A DNA stretch of 64,000 bases from Phoenix dactylifera (Eukaryota > Streptophyta > Magnoliopsida > Arecales > Arecaceae), in assembly GCF_009389715.1 (NCBI RefSeq), contig NC_052392.1, positions 38,869,410 to 38,933,409 on the forward strand. The letters are read 5' to 3'. Positions within the stretch are counted from its first letter, which is position 1; each line of letters starts with the position of its first letter. The translations under genes were made by a program, and so were the position numbers. Under the pieces are notes generated by a model. It made no database searches and was not told where the DNA came from. It was given only the letters and a program-made list of their open reading frames with translations. This document shows positions 52,240-64,000 of the stretch, piece after piece.

Positions 52240-53690
52240 GTATCAATATCACTAACCAGATATAGCTATTAATTAGATAGAGCCTGTGCTAAGAGCAGTT
52301 ATGGATCATTTCATTGCATGACAGTTAATTCTGTTCTCAAATATGATGCACCAGATTTTGTATCTTCAGTGACATGACCTATTTCTGCTGCAGTAACTGA
52401 AAGAGCTTCACAGATGTGTGATAAGTTCCCGTTATCATGGTCAATTAAATGGAAGCTATCGCTGAGAAGAAAGGAGAAGCATTCTTTGCCACAGCTGTTA
52501 CATTCACAAAATAGCATTGGACTTGCAACACAACTTCAATTATTTATATCCTCATGATTCATCTGTATGCCTGTTTCAGTTTTTACAGCTCTAGTTTACA
52601 AAATTTGTTCCAACATCATAGTTACTGATGGGATACCATGATTAGACCATTCTATGTTTGTGGTACATGAAAACATTTTTGCTTCGGACATGTGTACCTC
52701 TTCTTATTGAAATTACTTGTTGTCTAAGATTTATCATGGAAGGGTGAGAAGACTCATGGAAGGCCTATTTATTGTCTAAGATTTATCAGGCAAGGAATGC
52801 TTTGGGATTGGTATGTGAGTTAAATGTGTTTTGACCTGCAATATAGGCTCGCTTTAGTCTGAAACCAGTTTGGTTGGGTGACCCTCTGGCCTAGTGCTGC
52901 TATAGATAAGTCTGATAAGCTCTAGCTCTTAATACTCCAATTTTACTGTATTGTCATTATATTATGATTGAAGTATGTGAACATGAGTGGTGCTTAAATT
53001 TTGTTTATCTTCTTCGTTTGATATGTGCTATAATCAATTATCCTTACCCATCTGATTTAGTTGGATTAGAGTTAATCTAGTAATGTTTGTAGGATCTGTT
53101 ACCTTGAAATGAGGAAATACTTGATGGATTGGAAAAGCAGCATAGATAAATAGGGCTTTGATCACTCCCTCCACTCCATCAACAGCAAATGTCAATAGAG
53201 ATAGTAATCAATACTCTGATCAAATAAGAGTGGCAAGAGAAGGCCACTATGCTTGACTAACTCTAGTAGACTGTTCTACGATTCATTACAATTACTGACA
53301 AAGCATATAGCATAATTTCTGATCTTGCTTAACCTTGAGAACACTATTTTGGAGAGAGAAGAACTAAGAAAATCTGGAAAATTGGTTCGGATGCATTAGC
53401 CGCTGCAGTTTAATTTTTATTTCTATTTAAATCAAAAATATTTTGATTGCTTTCAAGATAATCCCTCTCGCTTTAGAGATTAAAGTATTCTGTTGTCTTT
53501 AATGGTCTGGTATGTTTTTAATTAGTTTTCAGCCATGATTTGTCGTTTCTCTTTCTTTTCTTTGAGAAACATGAGGCTTTATCGGATCAGAAATGTTAGT
53601 ACTTGTTAGTTTGCAACATTTTCTTAAACCCATGAGGACTTTTCTTTTCTTTGAGAAACATGACGACTTTGCTTGTCTTTTATTCTCAAA

Positions 53691-53693
<3 letters not shown>

Positions 53694-53729
<36 letters not shown>
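53694..53729. repeat. GA microsatellite
   Basis: About 17-18 uninterrupted GA units. The Arg-Glu open frame across it is an artefact of the repeat. Confidence 0.9.
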
Positions 53730-53731
<2 letters not shown>

Positions 53732-54420
53732 TTTTTAGTCACCATTCTTGTGTTCTGATGGGAATCGTATATACAAACAACCCAGTGCTTGTCAAGAATT
53801 AGCCTTATCTTTGGAAGTTGAAATTCTTAGTGGATATGTAATTACTTTAGTTTACTAATCACCATGAAGAACCAGCACTGAGGGATGCTAGGAGAGTTAT
53901 CACGATATTAAGCTGACACAAACTCACATTATTCAAATATGTTCTAAAGGTTAATGGTCCAAAGCAACCCAAATTTTACAAAATATGCAGCAAGCGTTAA
54001 CAAATATTTCCATCATCTACATTGTATTATGGTTTATTGGTCTATTTGATGTAATAAATTCCATGACTTCAACTTTTGCGCGCGTATCTTCCTTTGGATG
54101 GAAAGTATAAATACTTCTTCAAGACTTTGTCAAGATGAGAAATTCTGAGATAAGTTCCTTGGAACACACAGAATGGGGGCGTAGAACATGTTTCTCCATC
54201 CTTCCACATCAAAATGATCAAAATCAATAAGCATTTAAAAGAACATAATGATATCATAGCCAGTTTATGTCAAGCAATTGGTGGCTGATGGTTAGCACAG
54301 TTTCAAACCACATATATTCTTTGCTGCTTCTAATTCCTCTTTTTTTTCTTCTTTTTTCTTTTTTTCTTTTTTTCCTTTGTGTGTGTGTGTGTGTGTGTTT
54401 TTTTTTTTTTATTTATGGGG

Positions 54421-54613
54421 TTTCTCAATGGATGTCTCAATCGGATGAATTCTTAAATCGAGATGGATTCTTGCCTGATGTAACACCTATGACATACAAT
54501 GGGTGATTTTACCTCTCCCATCAATAAGTTTCTAAATGGATGTCTCAATCGGATGAATGCTTAAATCGTGATGGATTCTTGTCTGATGTAACACCTATGC
54601 CATATAATGGGTG
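54421..54613. repeat. Two-copy direct repeat, period 108 bp
   Basis: Copies of about 85 bp at 54421-54505 and 54529-54613 share ATGGATGTCTCAATCGGATG and CTGATGTAACACCTATG with a handful of substitutions. The first copy follows a GT/T-run. Confidence 0.85.
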
Positions 54614-55215
54614 TTAACCTTTAAAAAAAAACGTGTGTAGAAATAAAAATTAAACAGATTTTAAGAGAGAGTATAAGCATGAGGATTTTATTAGAGTTGG
54701 GACCCAAAGAAAACTTGGGCATTTATTAACTGAGCTCTAAATAATGAGCTGATTTCTTACTCTTATGGCAATTGGATTAAACAAACAGTACTTGCAGCTT
54801 GTGCTAACTTTAGTTTTTTTGAGAACAAGATGAGAATGCCCCCTTCCTTGACCTTGTTTTTTTATTCTTTGTTCTCTCTACAAAAAAATAACGGCATGCC
54901 ACCACCAGGTGGAAGCCCTGGTTGGAAAGGATGCTTAGCTCCTGGTACTTGTTTTTTTTTTTTTCATCTTTAGTTTTCAGCCAAACTTTGCCGAACGTCC
55001 AAGTCTGCTAATGAAGGATGCTTAGCTCCTGGTTCTTGTTTACCTTCAATGTAAGAATTGCTGGAGTATCAACCAAGTTGAAAAGGTTCGATTACGTACT
55101 ATAAGGTGACAGCAGAGAGCTTAAGGCTTAAGGCTTAAGGTGAAGCAAAGAAAGAAACCCGCTGTGTGTTAAAAAAAAAAAAAGAAGCAAACAAACCCGA
55201 TGGACATGTTTATTA

Positions 55216-55490
55216 GGCATGTTTGGTTGGAGACAGTTGGGCTTAAGTTGAAATGGGAACGGGTAATTCTCATTTCAGCTGTTTAGTTAGAGAGAGTCCC
55301 ATCCCCATTTCAATTCCAAAAAGAATAGGCATTCCTCCAAAACCTGATCCTAACTCTTTTCTATTATTTAAATTTCATTATTATTCCAACACCGATTCTT
55401 GTCACGAACCAAAACACCGAGAAATATGGTCATTTTGATTCCCATGTCAATCCATTTTAATTCCAATTTCAATAACAAGCTAAATACACA
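55216..55490. mobile_element. Tourist-like (PIF/Harbinger) MITE, about 275 bp
   Basis: Left GGCATGTTTGGTTGGAG and reverse-complemented right TGTGTATTTAGCTTGTT are imperfect inverted ends of the TTTGGTT type, flanked by TTA on both sides (55213-55215, 55491-55493). The interior has the usual GAATGGG/CCCATT and ATTCCAATTTC pattern. Confidence 0.6.
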
Positions 55491-57039
55491 TTAGCAGAGT
55501 ATATCTTTAATCTTCGGGACTATAGAATTGGTCCCTACAAGAGCCTATGAGTTCATGCATGGTACTTCCACTTAGCTGTTCAAGATCCAAACCATACCAA
55601 ACTCCATACTTGAACTGCACTGAAGAAACATCCACCGGTGATTTAATTCAGAGTATAAGAGGAGACTGCATAAACATTTAAAAGACTAAAGCATGAGCTA
55701 AGTCTAGCTAACCAGAAAAGGGGCTAAGGATGCATTTGGTTTGTTACCAGAATCGGAATGAATTGGAATGGTTATATTTCCTGACGCATTTGATTCTTGA
55801 CAAGAATCGAAATGGAGTTGGAGTTGGATTTAAAGACTAAGTGAGAACCCAGATCGGAGTTTGGGATGTTGAGGCATTTTTATTCAAAAAAATTATGACT
55901 CGTTATTGCCTTACCATTTAGCCATCAGCATGGAGCTGATCTGGTGCCCCATGAATGAATAGCCGAACGTTCATAGAACAAACACATCAACCACCCATAT
56001 ATGACTCACAACTATATATCCCCAATGGGTAATTGAGCAGGTATAAGGAAGTGGTTCCCTGCAGTATTACCCTTGGTGAAATCAAAATTCCCAAAAGAAC
56101 TCTTCATGAGTCTATTATTAATGAGAGAAGTTCACACAAGCACAACCTCTACACTTAGCGGAGGCAATGGCTCAAGGCAGGTGTAGTTGCATGCAGATCA
56201 AAAAAGAAGAAGGAGAAGAAGAAGAAGTCGAACCAACCCAACCTGCATCTACCACTTTATAAACAGGTTGATTTCGAACCCAAATCTAAAAATGACCAAC
56301 CCTAACATTTCATGTCGATTCACGCGTGTTGTGGGTCTGGTCAACTACGAGTGAGCAGGTCTTCAGCCATGGAGGTTGATTCATTTGAATGTCATCAGTT
56401 TGGACCACGACCCATCCCCCTCTAATTGAGCTATTTTGGTCGGTCTTCCAATAACGCGTCGTGAGGTCCAAGTGTTAAACCACGTGTTTACGAGCCCATG
56501 CATGACCATGACAGCGCTACTGTTTAATCTCAGATATAGGCATTTATAAATTGGATTCTATAAGTCATCAAGCTATATATTTTTTATATCGTACACCCAT
56601 ATCGAAATAGCTTTGACGCATAGACTTGGATAAGTATTCATATTTTTTATCATTGTTTAGTTTCTGCTCTCTTTTGTGCATCAGGTTCTTCACCTTGAGC
56701 TGCATGCATGGTCTCTTAATTGTGACATTGCAAGCAAGCATTCATCTTCTTTGCTCGACCAGTCTTTGGCTTCTTTTCAAAGCCTCCATTAATTCTTCTT
56801 ACGGTACGAATTTGGAATTGCAATATCACAAGACTCGATCTCAGAGCTCACAAACAATTGACCAAGACTCGGTCAGAAGTTTAAAATAATGGCTCCATGG
56901 CCCATAGTTCCGTGGTACATACATTAACGAGAAGAATTATTTTCCAATAGCAATCCAACTGGTACAAGAAGCTCAACAAGGATATCGAAGTGACTAGGAT
57001 CATATTCATCTCTTGATACTTGTACATTTCCTTCAGAAG

Positions 57040-58590
57040 AATGCGTGCATCTGCAGGAAATATTTTGGAGACAAAAATCTCGAGTTAAATGGTTAAAAAA
57101 TGGCGATATCAATACTAGATTCTTTCATCAGCCTACCATTCTTAGAGAGTGGTGTAATCGCATTTCTTCTTCACTTAATAATCAGGAGGAGCTGGTCTCA
57201 TTTAGTTTACAACATTGGTGGGAGGCTCATGCAATGCCTGATGAAGGCCAGATTGCAGCTCAAAGTCATATGCTTCTCGCGTATCGGCCCTCAATATCAG
57301 ATTGTGTTATTTCACACATCTTGTCTGCTGATGACTGTCTTCTACTAGCTCGCACCATGACTCAAAGATGCTATATGGTTAAAAACTCTAATTGATGGTC
57401 AATCTTTGTTAGTCTCATATTGTGCTCATCCCATCCACATCAAGCACTCAAATGCAGAAGAAGGCAGGCACTTGTAAAGACTTGGAAATACCTCTATTAG
57501 GTATGAAACCACTAGTTTTTTATTTTAATTTCTTAATAGATAAGGTGTAGGCATGGATTGAGAGTTGGAAATGGAAGGCTCTATCATTAGCCGGTAGAGC
57601 AATCTTGCTCCAATTCATATTGTCAACTTTAAAAAAAATGGAAGGGATTTTGTGGTGACATGCAACTGTTTAAACTTGCGGCTCATTTGATTCTTCACTC
57701 AAAACTCCTTATGGGCCCGAGTAGTAACAGCTACATATAATTTTTGGGGAACCTGGTCGCACTATTAGAAACCAAAAGTCGACCCTATGCTTCAATATCA
57801 ATTCATCTGGTCTATTGGAAATGACCCTTTGGATCCATTCTATATCTTTGAATGCTTAGCCAACTTATCTGAATATGGATGTGGATTATGTTGAGTTGAC
57901 CCAATGGATTATATTGGTCTTAGAGGCTGGTTCTCTTGAGGTTTTTAGTAGAGTAGGTTTCTCTTCTTATTTTGGTTTGGGTTGCGTGGTTAATGGTGTT
58001 TCTGGTCTAAGCGTTCTTGTTCTTACTACGTTGTTTTGGATGTAGGTATATTACAACTGATGTTATTGAGTTGTCCTGTGCTTAACCATGCCTTCAAGAG
58101 AAAAAAAAACAAGAAGAATGACTATTTGACCTCTTCAATATTAATGTAAATAAAATAATATATTGAATTAAAACTTGGAAAGCCATAGTTATTTATTGAA
58201 AAGCGCCCTGCCGTATAATAAGAAAAGCCCGTTTGACATCCTCCATAATTATTTAAATAAAATTGTATTTTGAATTCAAATAGCCAGCCTAGTTAAGGAT
58301 TTACTAGAAGCTGGGTATATCATCTTTGAGGAAGACTCAGACGTAATGATTAAGTGTATACTAGAGGTAGAATAGGGAAAGGCAGATGTACTTTTCAGGC
58401 CGTGTACATGTTTCATAAAACGAATAGAGTTGCTGATTGGGTTGCATCATTTGCTGGCCAACATTCTAAAGAGATCTTTTAGACTCGGCATATTTTTTTT
58501 CCTTCATCATTGTATAGTCTTCTTTCTATGAATTCCGCTTGTGTTCATGCAAGATCAAGACGGACAATTGATGTAAAAAAAAAAATACTT
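57040..58590 (+). mobile_element. LINE relic: RT fragments and RNase H-like tail
   Basis: Plus-strand readings in shifting frames: EIFWRQKSRVKWLKNGDINT then RFFHQPTILREWCNRI (57055-57170, the WRQKSRxxWLKxGDxNTxFFH motif), later IESWKWKALSLAGRAILLQF (57555-57615, the SGWKxKLLSLAGRxxLI motif), and near the end HKTNRVADWVASFAGQHS (58415-58470, the RNase H motif). The core polymerase between them is deleted or unreadable. The 3' side ends before a TA microsatellite. Confidence 0.82.
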
Positions 58591-58652
58591 AAGATTAGTA
58601 ATAAATATTTTATTTTATATATTTATATAATCTATCTTTAAATTATTTACAT

Positions 58653-58655
<3 letters not shown>

Positions 58656-58701
<46 letters not shown>
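58656..58701. repeat. TA microsatellite
   Basis: About 23 uninterrupted TA units, at the 3' side of the LINE relic and about 770 bp before the start of the glycosyltransferase coding sequence. Confidence 0.92.
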
Positions 58702-58704
<3 letters not shown>

Positions 58705-59467
58705 TGAAAAGTTGGCATTGGTCCCGCGATCAGGTGAACTTGGTAACCGTTTTTTCCTTAGCACATTCAAAGTCCGACGGGTTCGGGCCCTACAGCGAAC
58801 GAGCTGGGTTTGACTCGTAGACTCGGTCCGGTTAATCCCACCGGCTCTCGCCGGTCGCCACCCCCTTCCTCGCTGTTACCATCGGAGGGCTGGTTCGCCT
58901 CGCTCTCGCGACAAAGAGAGGGAGTTCGAGTGGTGGGGTTGGAGATAGCGATCGAGAGCGGAGAATATTTGCCCCAATCCACGCGTTTCTCATCGGGATC
59001 CCTATTTAAATCCCGTCCCTTCTTTCCAACGGCTCTAGCCAATCGATATCGATCTCGCCCCTGCCCTAGATTTGATGGAGGAGAGGGGAACAAGGGGACG
59101 GATTTGTTTGGCTTCGATTCTTCTTTAGGTCATTCTCGTGTTCGATCTCGATCCCGGGGGATTTCGTTTTTTTTCTCTCTTCTGCCCCCTTTGATCCTCC
59201 TTTGTGCTTGAACATTACTCTCAAAATTCGATTTTTATTCTCTTTTTTTGGATTCGGAGCTGTGGCTGATGACCAGATTTGAGGGGTTGGGATCTCTTTC
59301 TGATTCTAATTCATTGTGCCGGCTCTTTGGTTACCTATACTAATTTTCCCGTCCACTTGGAGCTGTTGTCGATCATACCATTTGGCGATTGGTAAATTGC
59401 TATCAATAACTCGTGATCGGAAGCAAATTGAAGGCGATACACGACTACACGAGGTGTAATCAAGTGT
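58702..59467 (+). promoter_or_regulatory. Promoter and 5' UTR of the GT14 gene
   Basis: Base composition rises sharply after the TA run. TATTTAAA at 59003-59010 is a plausible TATA box, placing transcription start near 59040 and leaving a long, T-rich 5' UTR of about 430 bp. Open frames in both directions here (for example 58810-59211) have no family features. Confidence 0.5.
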
Positions 59468-61466
59468 ATGTGGAGGCAGATGAAGCCGGTATTGAAGAGC
59501 CAATTGGCCGAGGAGGAGGGAGATTATTTCCCTGCGACGCCGAGGAAGGGCTGGTCGATCGGGCTGATGAAGTTCGTCTCGATTCTTGTTGTTTTCATGG
59601 CAGGGGCGGTGCTGGGCCTGTCGGTGAGCGCCCATTTCAACAAGTACTTCAATTCGCAGGCTGATCTCTTCTTTCCGAGGACCATGTACACGGCGAATTG
59701 CGACAGGGATTGCTTGAGCATCAAGAGTTTCGTGAATCCGTCGCATCTGATGCACACCATGACCGATGATGAGCTCTTCTGGCGGGCGACGATGGTGCCC
59801 AAGATGGAGGACTACCCCTTCGAGAGGGTGCCCAAGGTAGCCTTCATGTTCCTCACACGGGGGCCTCTGCCGTTTGTGCCGCTGTGGGATAAGTTCCTCA
59901 GAGGCCATGAGGGCTTGTATTCAGTTTATGTGCATGCGCTTCCTGACTACAAGCTCAATGTCTCGGAGGATTCTGCTTTCTATGGCCGCCAAGTCCCCAG
60001 CTTGGTAAGACATTGGTTTGGTTTATTTTCCAATCTTTCTGAATTGCCGATCATTTCTAGAGTGATTATTCGGATGATACGTACGATGAGTTTGTCATTT
60101 AAGGTTGCAATACAAAGGTAGAATCTCATACTCCTCATTTAGTTTCACTAGCTGCAAGAACTTGGGTAATGCATGTATTATTCCAATCTTTTAGGATCAT
60201 ATAGCGCCTCATAAATCAGCAAAAACAAAAAGCATTGGCCATCCAAGAACCAAATTATTTGTTCTGTTCTTTTAAACTTAAAAACGTGTTGATAGTATTT
60301 TTTTTATATTAAATTACTTTATATCCAACATTGAGTAGGGTTACTTAGAATGCAATTCTCGACATTGTAACACGGTATACATATAATGATCCACTAAAAT
60401 TTGCTGTCATGACTGATGTTTCCAAGAAGGTTATGGATCCCCTGGATTAGAAGATTTCATGCGGGCAAGTACTCAGCACTTTTAGAATAAAATCAAATGT
60501 CTCTTGGAAAGCAAGTATTACACGATATGCATTTCAAAATCTAAATATGATCCGCAACGTATTCTTATAATCGTTTATGTGAAGTGTCTATAGCAGTTGG
60601 TAAAATGTATTAAAACAACATAAAACGGATCAAGAAAAAGATTGTAAAATAATCATAACTACATAAAAGAAAATGACAACCCAGTTAGATAAAAAGGGGC
60701 ACAATAGTGATGCAAATCATCGTTTACATTATTTTTCAAAGTCTTCGTTGATTTCAGACTGTCTGGAATGAAAATATGCTGTTTGCATTTCATCTAACTT
60801 GCATCATTCTTCTGTGTTCCTATGCAGGAAGTTTCATGGGGTTCGGTTACTCTGGTGGATGCAGAGAAGCGTCTCTTGGCCAATGCTCTCCTGGATTTCT
60901 CCAATGAGCGGTTTGTTTTGCTCTCTGAGAGTTGTATACCAGTACACAATTTCCCCGCTGTATATGAGTACCTCATAAACTCAGAGCACAGCTTTGTTGA
61001 GTCCTATGATGATGATTCCTCACAAGGCCGCGGCCGTTACAGCCGCTACATGGCCCCTCATATCAAACTCTATCAATGGAGGAAGGGGTCTGAGTGGTTC
61101 GAGCTCAACCGTGATTTGGCTGTGACTATTGTTGCAGACTACAGGTACTATGCCATCTTCAGGAAATACTGTAAGCCTTCTTGCTATCCTGATGAGCACT
61201 ACATCCCGACTTACCTGAATATGTTCCATGGGTCTCTGAATGCAAACCGGAGCTTGACTTGGGTTGACTGGTCGAGGGGAGGGCCTCACCCAGCGAGATA
61301 CGGCGCTCCAAACATTACAGCGGAGTTTATTCAGGCAATAAGAAATAATGGGACCTTCTGTATGTACAATTCAAGGCCGACTTCTGTTTGTTTCCTCTTT
61401 GCAAGGAAGTTTGCTCCAAATGCACTGGAACCTCTACTCAACCTCACTTCAGTAATGGGTTTCTGA
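59468..61466 (+). CDS. GT14 core-2/I-branching glycosyltransferase, BC10-like
   Basis: Two exons, 59468-60004 and 60828-61466, encoding 391 residues. The intron (823 bp) runs from TTG|GTAAGA to TATGCAG|GAA; skipping it gives YGRQVPSL-EVSWGSVTLVD in frame. A type II membrane anchor lies at about residues 33-52 (LMKFVSILVVFMAGAVLGLS). The GT14/DUF266 domain follows: KVAFMFLTRGPLPFVPLWDK, LYSVYVHALPDYKL, DAEKRLLANALLDFSNERFV, LLSESCIPVHNF, KGSEWFELNR, PDEHYIPTYL and LTWVDWSRGGPHP, ending FARKFAPNALEPLL. Rice BC10 belongs to this Golgi-located family and affects cell-wall composition and mechanical strength; plant substrates are mostly unproven. N-glycosylation-type NVS, NRS and NLT sites are present. 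Length is complete for the family. The first frame runs on to 60121 only by reading into the intron. Confidence 0.93.
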
Positions 61467-62821
61467 CTTCTTTGTTCGGCATGCTGATTTATTGCCTTCA
61501 GGTGATGCTCCATCCACTTCTCAGTGATCAGGGTGGAATCATTCTGATGCTACCACCAGGGCATCCTTGCCTCCTCTGGATTTGGACTAGAGGCGAGTCT
61601 CGGATGGTTTTTTTTCTAGTGGACTTCAGATTAGGTGGCAAGGATGTGAAGGTGCCAGACACGGAGCTTCAATTTCTTATTCAATATCCTTATTTAATTT
61701 TAGTTTTGTACAAGAGATCTTGTAATGCATTTGTTCGGATACTAATCTGTGAATACGAATTCATCATTCATTTTGTCATTTTAAGTTCAACAATGCCATT
61801 GGATTTTTATCTCCTCGATGTTGGTAATAGCTTAAATATTTCTTCTTTGTGTCTTAAAAGAGGTTGGCAGTGTTTGGGGTGTATTACTAACACTTGGATG
61901 ATGATCGAAGGGAGAGCAACACAAAGTGAAATGTGCTTGCACCTAACAAAACTAATGGATAGATTTATTTATTTATTAGGATTTCTAGTTTCATCTTACG
62001 TAGTACGTGTTGATTACAGTTTAACTAATCTGAAAACATGTTCTATGGTTTCTATGTCAGGATTTATTAGTGTAAGAGGAAAACGATTTTCAACTAGGAA
62101 TTGAATAATTTTAATATATATATATTCAGGTATCTTCCAACAGTTGATAGCAGCAATGTTTGTGAGACAAGGATGCAATATTTTCAACTTGATCTTGTGT
62201 AGTCTGTCCAAGCTGTTATTGAAAATTAATATCAAAATGCTTGCTTCGTTTACTAATACACATCGGAATAACATACCAGAAGCAGTGCTCGAGTACATGG
62301 AAATTTTATCAAGGAACTTAAAACATGGTCCTTCTCTTGACTGTCATTTTACATTTACCTTTCACACAGCAGTCCAAATTTAGTTTCTGAACATAGATCT
62401 ATATATGGCATGGAATTATAAGATAACTATATATATCTGTTTAGTACATAATTATCTATACAAAATAGAAAACTAAACATACGATAACTATAAAAATTAA
62501 TTAAGAGGTGGGAATAAAATTTTCAATCATCAGGGATTTAAATATTTAATAAAATATGGCTGAGACAATAAAGAAAATAGAATACAACATGAGGTCTTGC
62601 CCTCGGGCTCGAAATTATGCGAGCATCTTCAGCTCTTTTTCTTCCTTACTCTAATAAGTAACCAGGTCAAGTCAAAACAAGATCCATCTTGACCAAACTC
62701 ATCCGCATGGCTTAGTCTAACCTGTCTGCGTCCAAACTGAACCAGCCATTTGGCAGAAACGGCAGCAGCATTGTTCACATATCATACAATTTAGGTACAT
62801 CAGAATATATTATTAAAAATT
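61467..62821. other. 3' UTR and downstream spacer of the GT14 gene
   Basis: Open reading continues in another frame but without homology. 3' UTR probably ends between about 61700 and 61800. The rest is AT-rich with no recognised element. Confidence 0.4.
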
Positions 62822-63370
62822 TTAATCAAAATAAAAGGAACAGTTCATCATATTTTCATTCCATTTATTATGGAGGTCTTGACCCAAAGACTGGAAATAG
62901 ATGAGTATTTGCTGAAACGAACTGCTTTTCTCTAGTGAAACGTAGGGAATGGGAGGATAAGAAAGCTTACATGCAACTCCATCCAAATTTTGTAGTTGAT
63001 CAAGCTTGTGACCTAGCATGCAACTCAGACATTCCATATATTTGAAGTCAGTGTTCGAGAATAGAGGGGAAGGGATGGTACGCGCGAGATTTGCTATGAA
63101 GTCAGCAGCCTGATTCCCTTCGCAAAATACATGATTTTTTGAGAACGCTTCTTCCGAGGAAGGTTGTAGCTCTGGATGATTTGCCTTAATATCTCGGAGA
63201 TATGGATGCAGAGTATTGGATTGGCCATTCACCCAAAAGAATTACGGTAGAAGAATGCCCCTCGAAGGAATCAAATGGATTAAGCTAAAATTACGTGGCA
63301 GCTCCGAGCCCTTCTCTTGCAGCAGCGAGCTCAGCAAAAGAAATTGAAGCCAGAAGAATCAGCAGCAAGC
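62822..63370 (-). mobile_element. LINE RNase H-like domain relic
   Basis: Minus-strand reading from 63370: SFAELAAAREGLGAA, DSFEGHSSTVIL, a frame change, then NGQSNTLHPYLRDIKA, and near the end VFCEGNQAADFIANLART. These match the RNase H domain attached to plant LINEs (A-E-x-x-A-x-xxGL, E-x-D-S-x-x-V, and the REGNxxAD-x-LA motif). Frameshifts and stops show it is inactive. No reverse transcriptase is visible in the remaining window. Confidence 0.72.
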
Positions 63371-64000
63371 GGGCCGGATGGATGGCTGTGGAAGCCATTT
63401 GATGAGGAGTACCAATTTTGCCTTGGTACATTTAACACATTCCTACTGGACTACTAGACAAGCAAGAGAGATGATATCGCAGATTTATAATTCATGATTC
63501 CAAGATCAAGCTTGTACTATATTTTGATGAATATAAATAAAAAAATAGAAGACAATAAGTGAAAAAGTATTAAAATTTTGTCAAATTTTTTTTTAATAAA
63601 AGGTAATTTTCCATCTTTAGTATGCTTCATTCAATATTCATCTTTGTTTGTATCCTTCTAATTTAAAAAAATATATAAATTGGTGACTTAGAATGGATGG
63701 ATAATTTTTTATTCTATTTACTTTTTTAAAAAAAATTCAATGGTGTATAGAGATATCCTTTTTTTATTATTATTTTTTTGGTACCGGCAGCTCATCCACA
63801 TCGTGTGTGGGCACAGCCTATGAAGTCAGACAATAAAATAGAATGCAAGAAAGGCTATACAAAGTCTTAGGTCTTCCAAATAAAATCTCCGAAGTGATAG
63901 GTTGGACGCTGGGTGGCCTGAAATGCGACCCAGGAGAGATATCCATCCTTCAAAGCTCAACCAATAGCTAAACCACCCAGGAGAGGACAGGCCAATCCGG
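63371..64000. other. Terminal spacer
   Basis: AT-rich up to 63780. The last 220 bases change to a GC-balanced segment starting GGTACCGGCAGCTCATCCAC that may be part of the same minus-strand LINE or another repeat cut by the window edge. No gene recognised. Confidence 0.35.

Larger units (their letters stand above)
52248..57039. other. Intergenic spacer with simple repeats and MITEs
   Basis: No gene seen. It contains a GA run (53694-53729), a GT run followed by poly-T (54379-54410), an 85-bp direct repeat (54421/54529), a second short direct repeat with GGATGCTTAGCTCCTGGT (about 54928 and 55017), a Tourist-like MITE (55216-55490), and a partly similar GGAATGAATTGGAATGG-type fragment around 55735-55850. 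Confidence 0.5.

Noticed and set aside
61388..62104. 238-codon open frame overlapping the end of the GT14 gene
   Set aside because: Different frame, hydrophobic and without homology; it covers the last part of the GT14 exon and its 3' UTR.
1..64000. CRISPR array, bacterial-type operon or viral genome
   Set aside because: No regularly spaced short repeats with unique spacers; gene structure, introns and repeats are those of a plant nuclear genome.

Overview
This is nuclear DNA from a flowering plant, most likely a commelinid monocot and possibly a palm. The supporting signs are long AT-rich introns packed with transposon relics, plant-specific gene families, and a steep 5'-to-3' fall in GC along an intronless PPR gene. 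The species assignment is inference. Four protein-coding genes are supported, all on the + strand.

Layout. (1) About 3.7-36.7 kb: one very large gene for a PHD + SWIB + Plus-3 + GYF chromatin/transcription-type protein, related to the NERD/ZC3H44/At5g08430 group. Its first exon(s) are not visible. Ordinary GT-AG introns are joined by one apparent U12-type AT-AC intron (13680-13836). Between the Plus-3 and GYF exons, 15.4-26.9 kb holds an array of tiny tandemly duplicated exons in two types. Type A is 45 bp and type B is 48 bp. All are phase 1 on both sides, and some copies have broken splice sites. The last intron is about 9.4 kb. (2) 39.5-40.0 kb: a secreted DUF538 protein preceded by a 144-bp tandem repeat. 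(3) 45.3-47.0 kb: an intronless, probably mitochondrial P-type PPR protein resembling GRP23 but without its Gln-rich tail. (4) 59.5-61.5 kb: a two-exon GT14 (core-2/I-branching, BC10-like) glycosyltransferase.

Mobile DNA. The introns and spacers carry several hAT-type elements with CAAGG...CCTTG ends and 8-bp target-site duplications that can be read directly: 16518-16699, 20558-22463, 30436-30684, 48996-49472 and 52025-52239, with weaker cases at 5730-6080, 6542-6839 and 32240-32454. The 1.9-kb member keeps a decayed DUF659-type transposase and is nested inside an older LINE. The 477-bp member looks like its internal-deletion derivative. Other contents are four LINE relics, a tRNA-type (Au-like) SINE, a Tourist-like MITE and a short plastid ycf2 insertion.

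The four genes show no sign of acting in one pathway; this is an ordinary eukaryotic neighbourhood. The most unusual feature is the tandem micro-exon array, a frame-neutral expanding linker between two chromatin/RNA-binding domains. The AT-AC intron in the same gene is the second.
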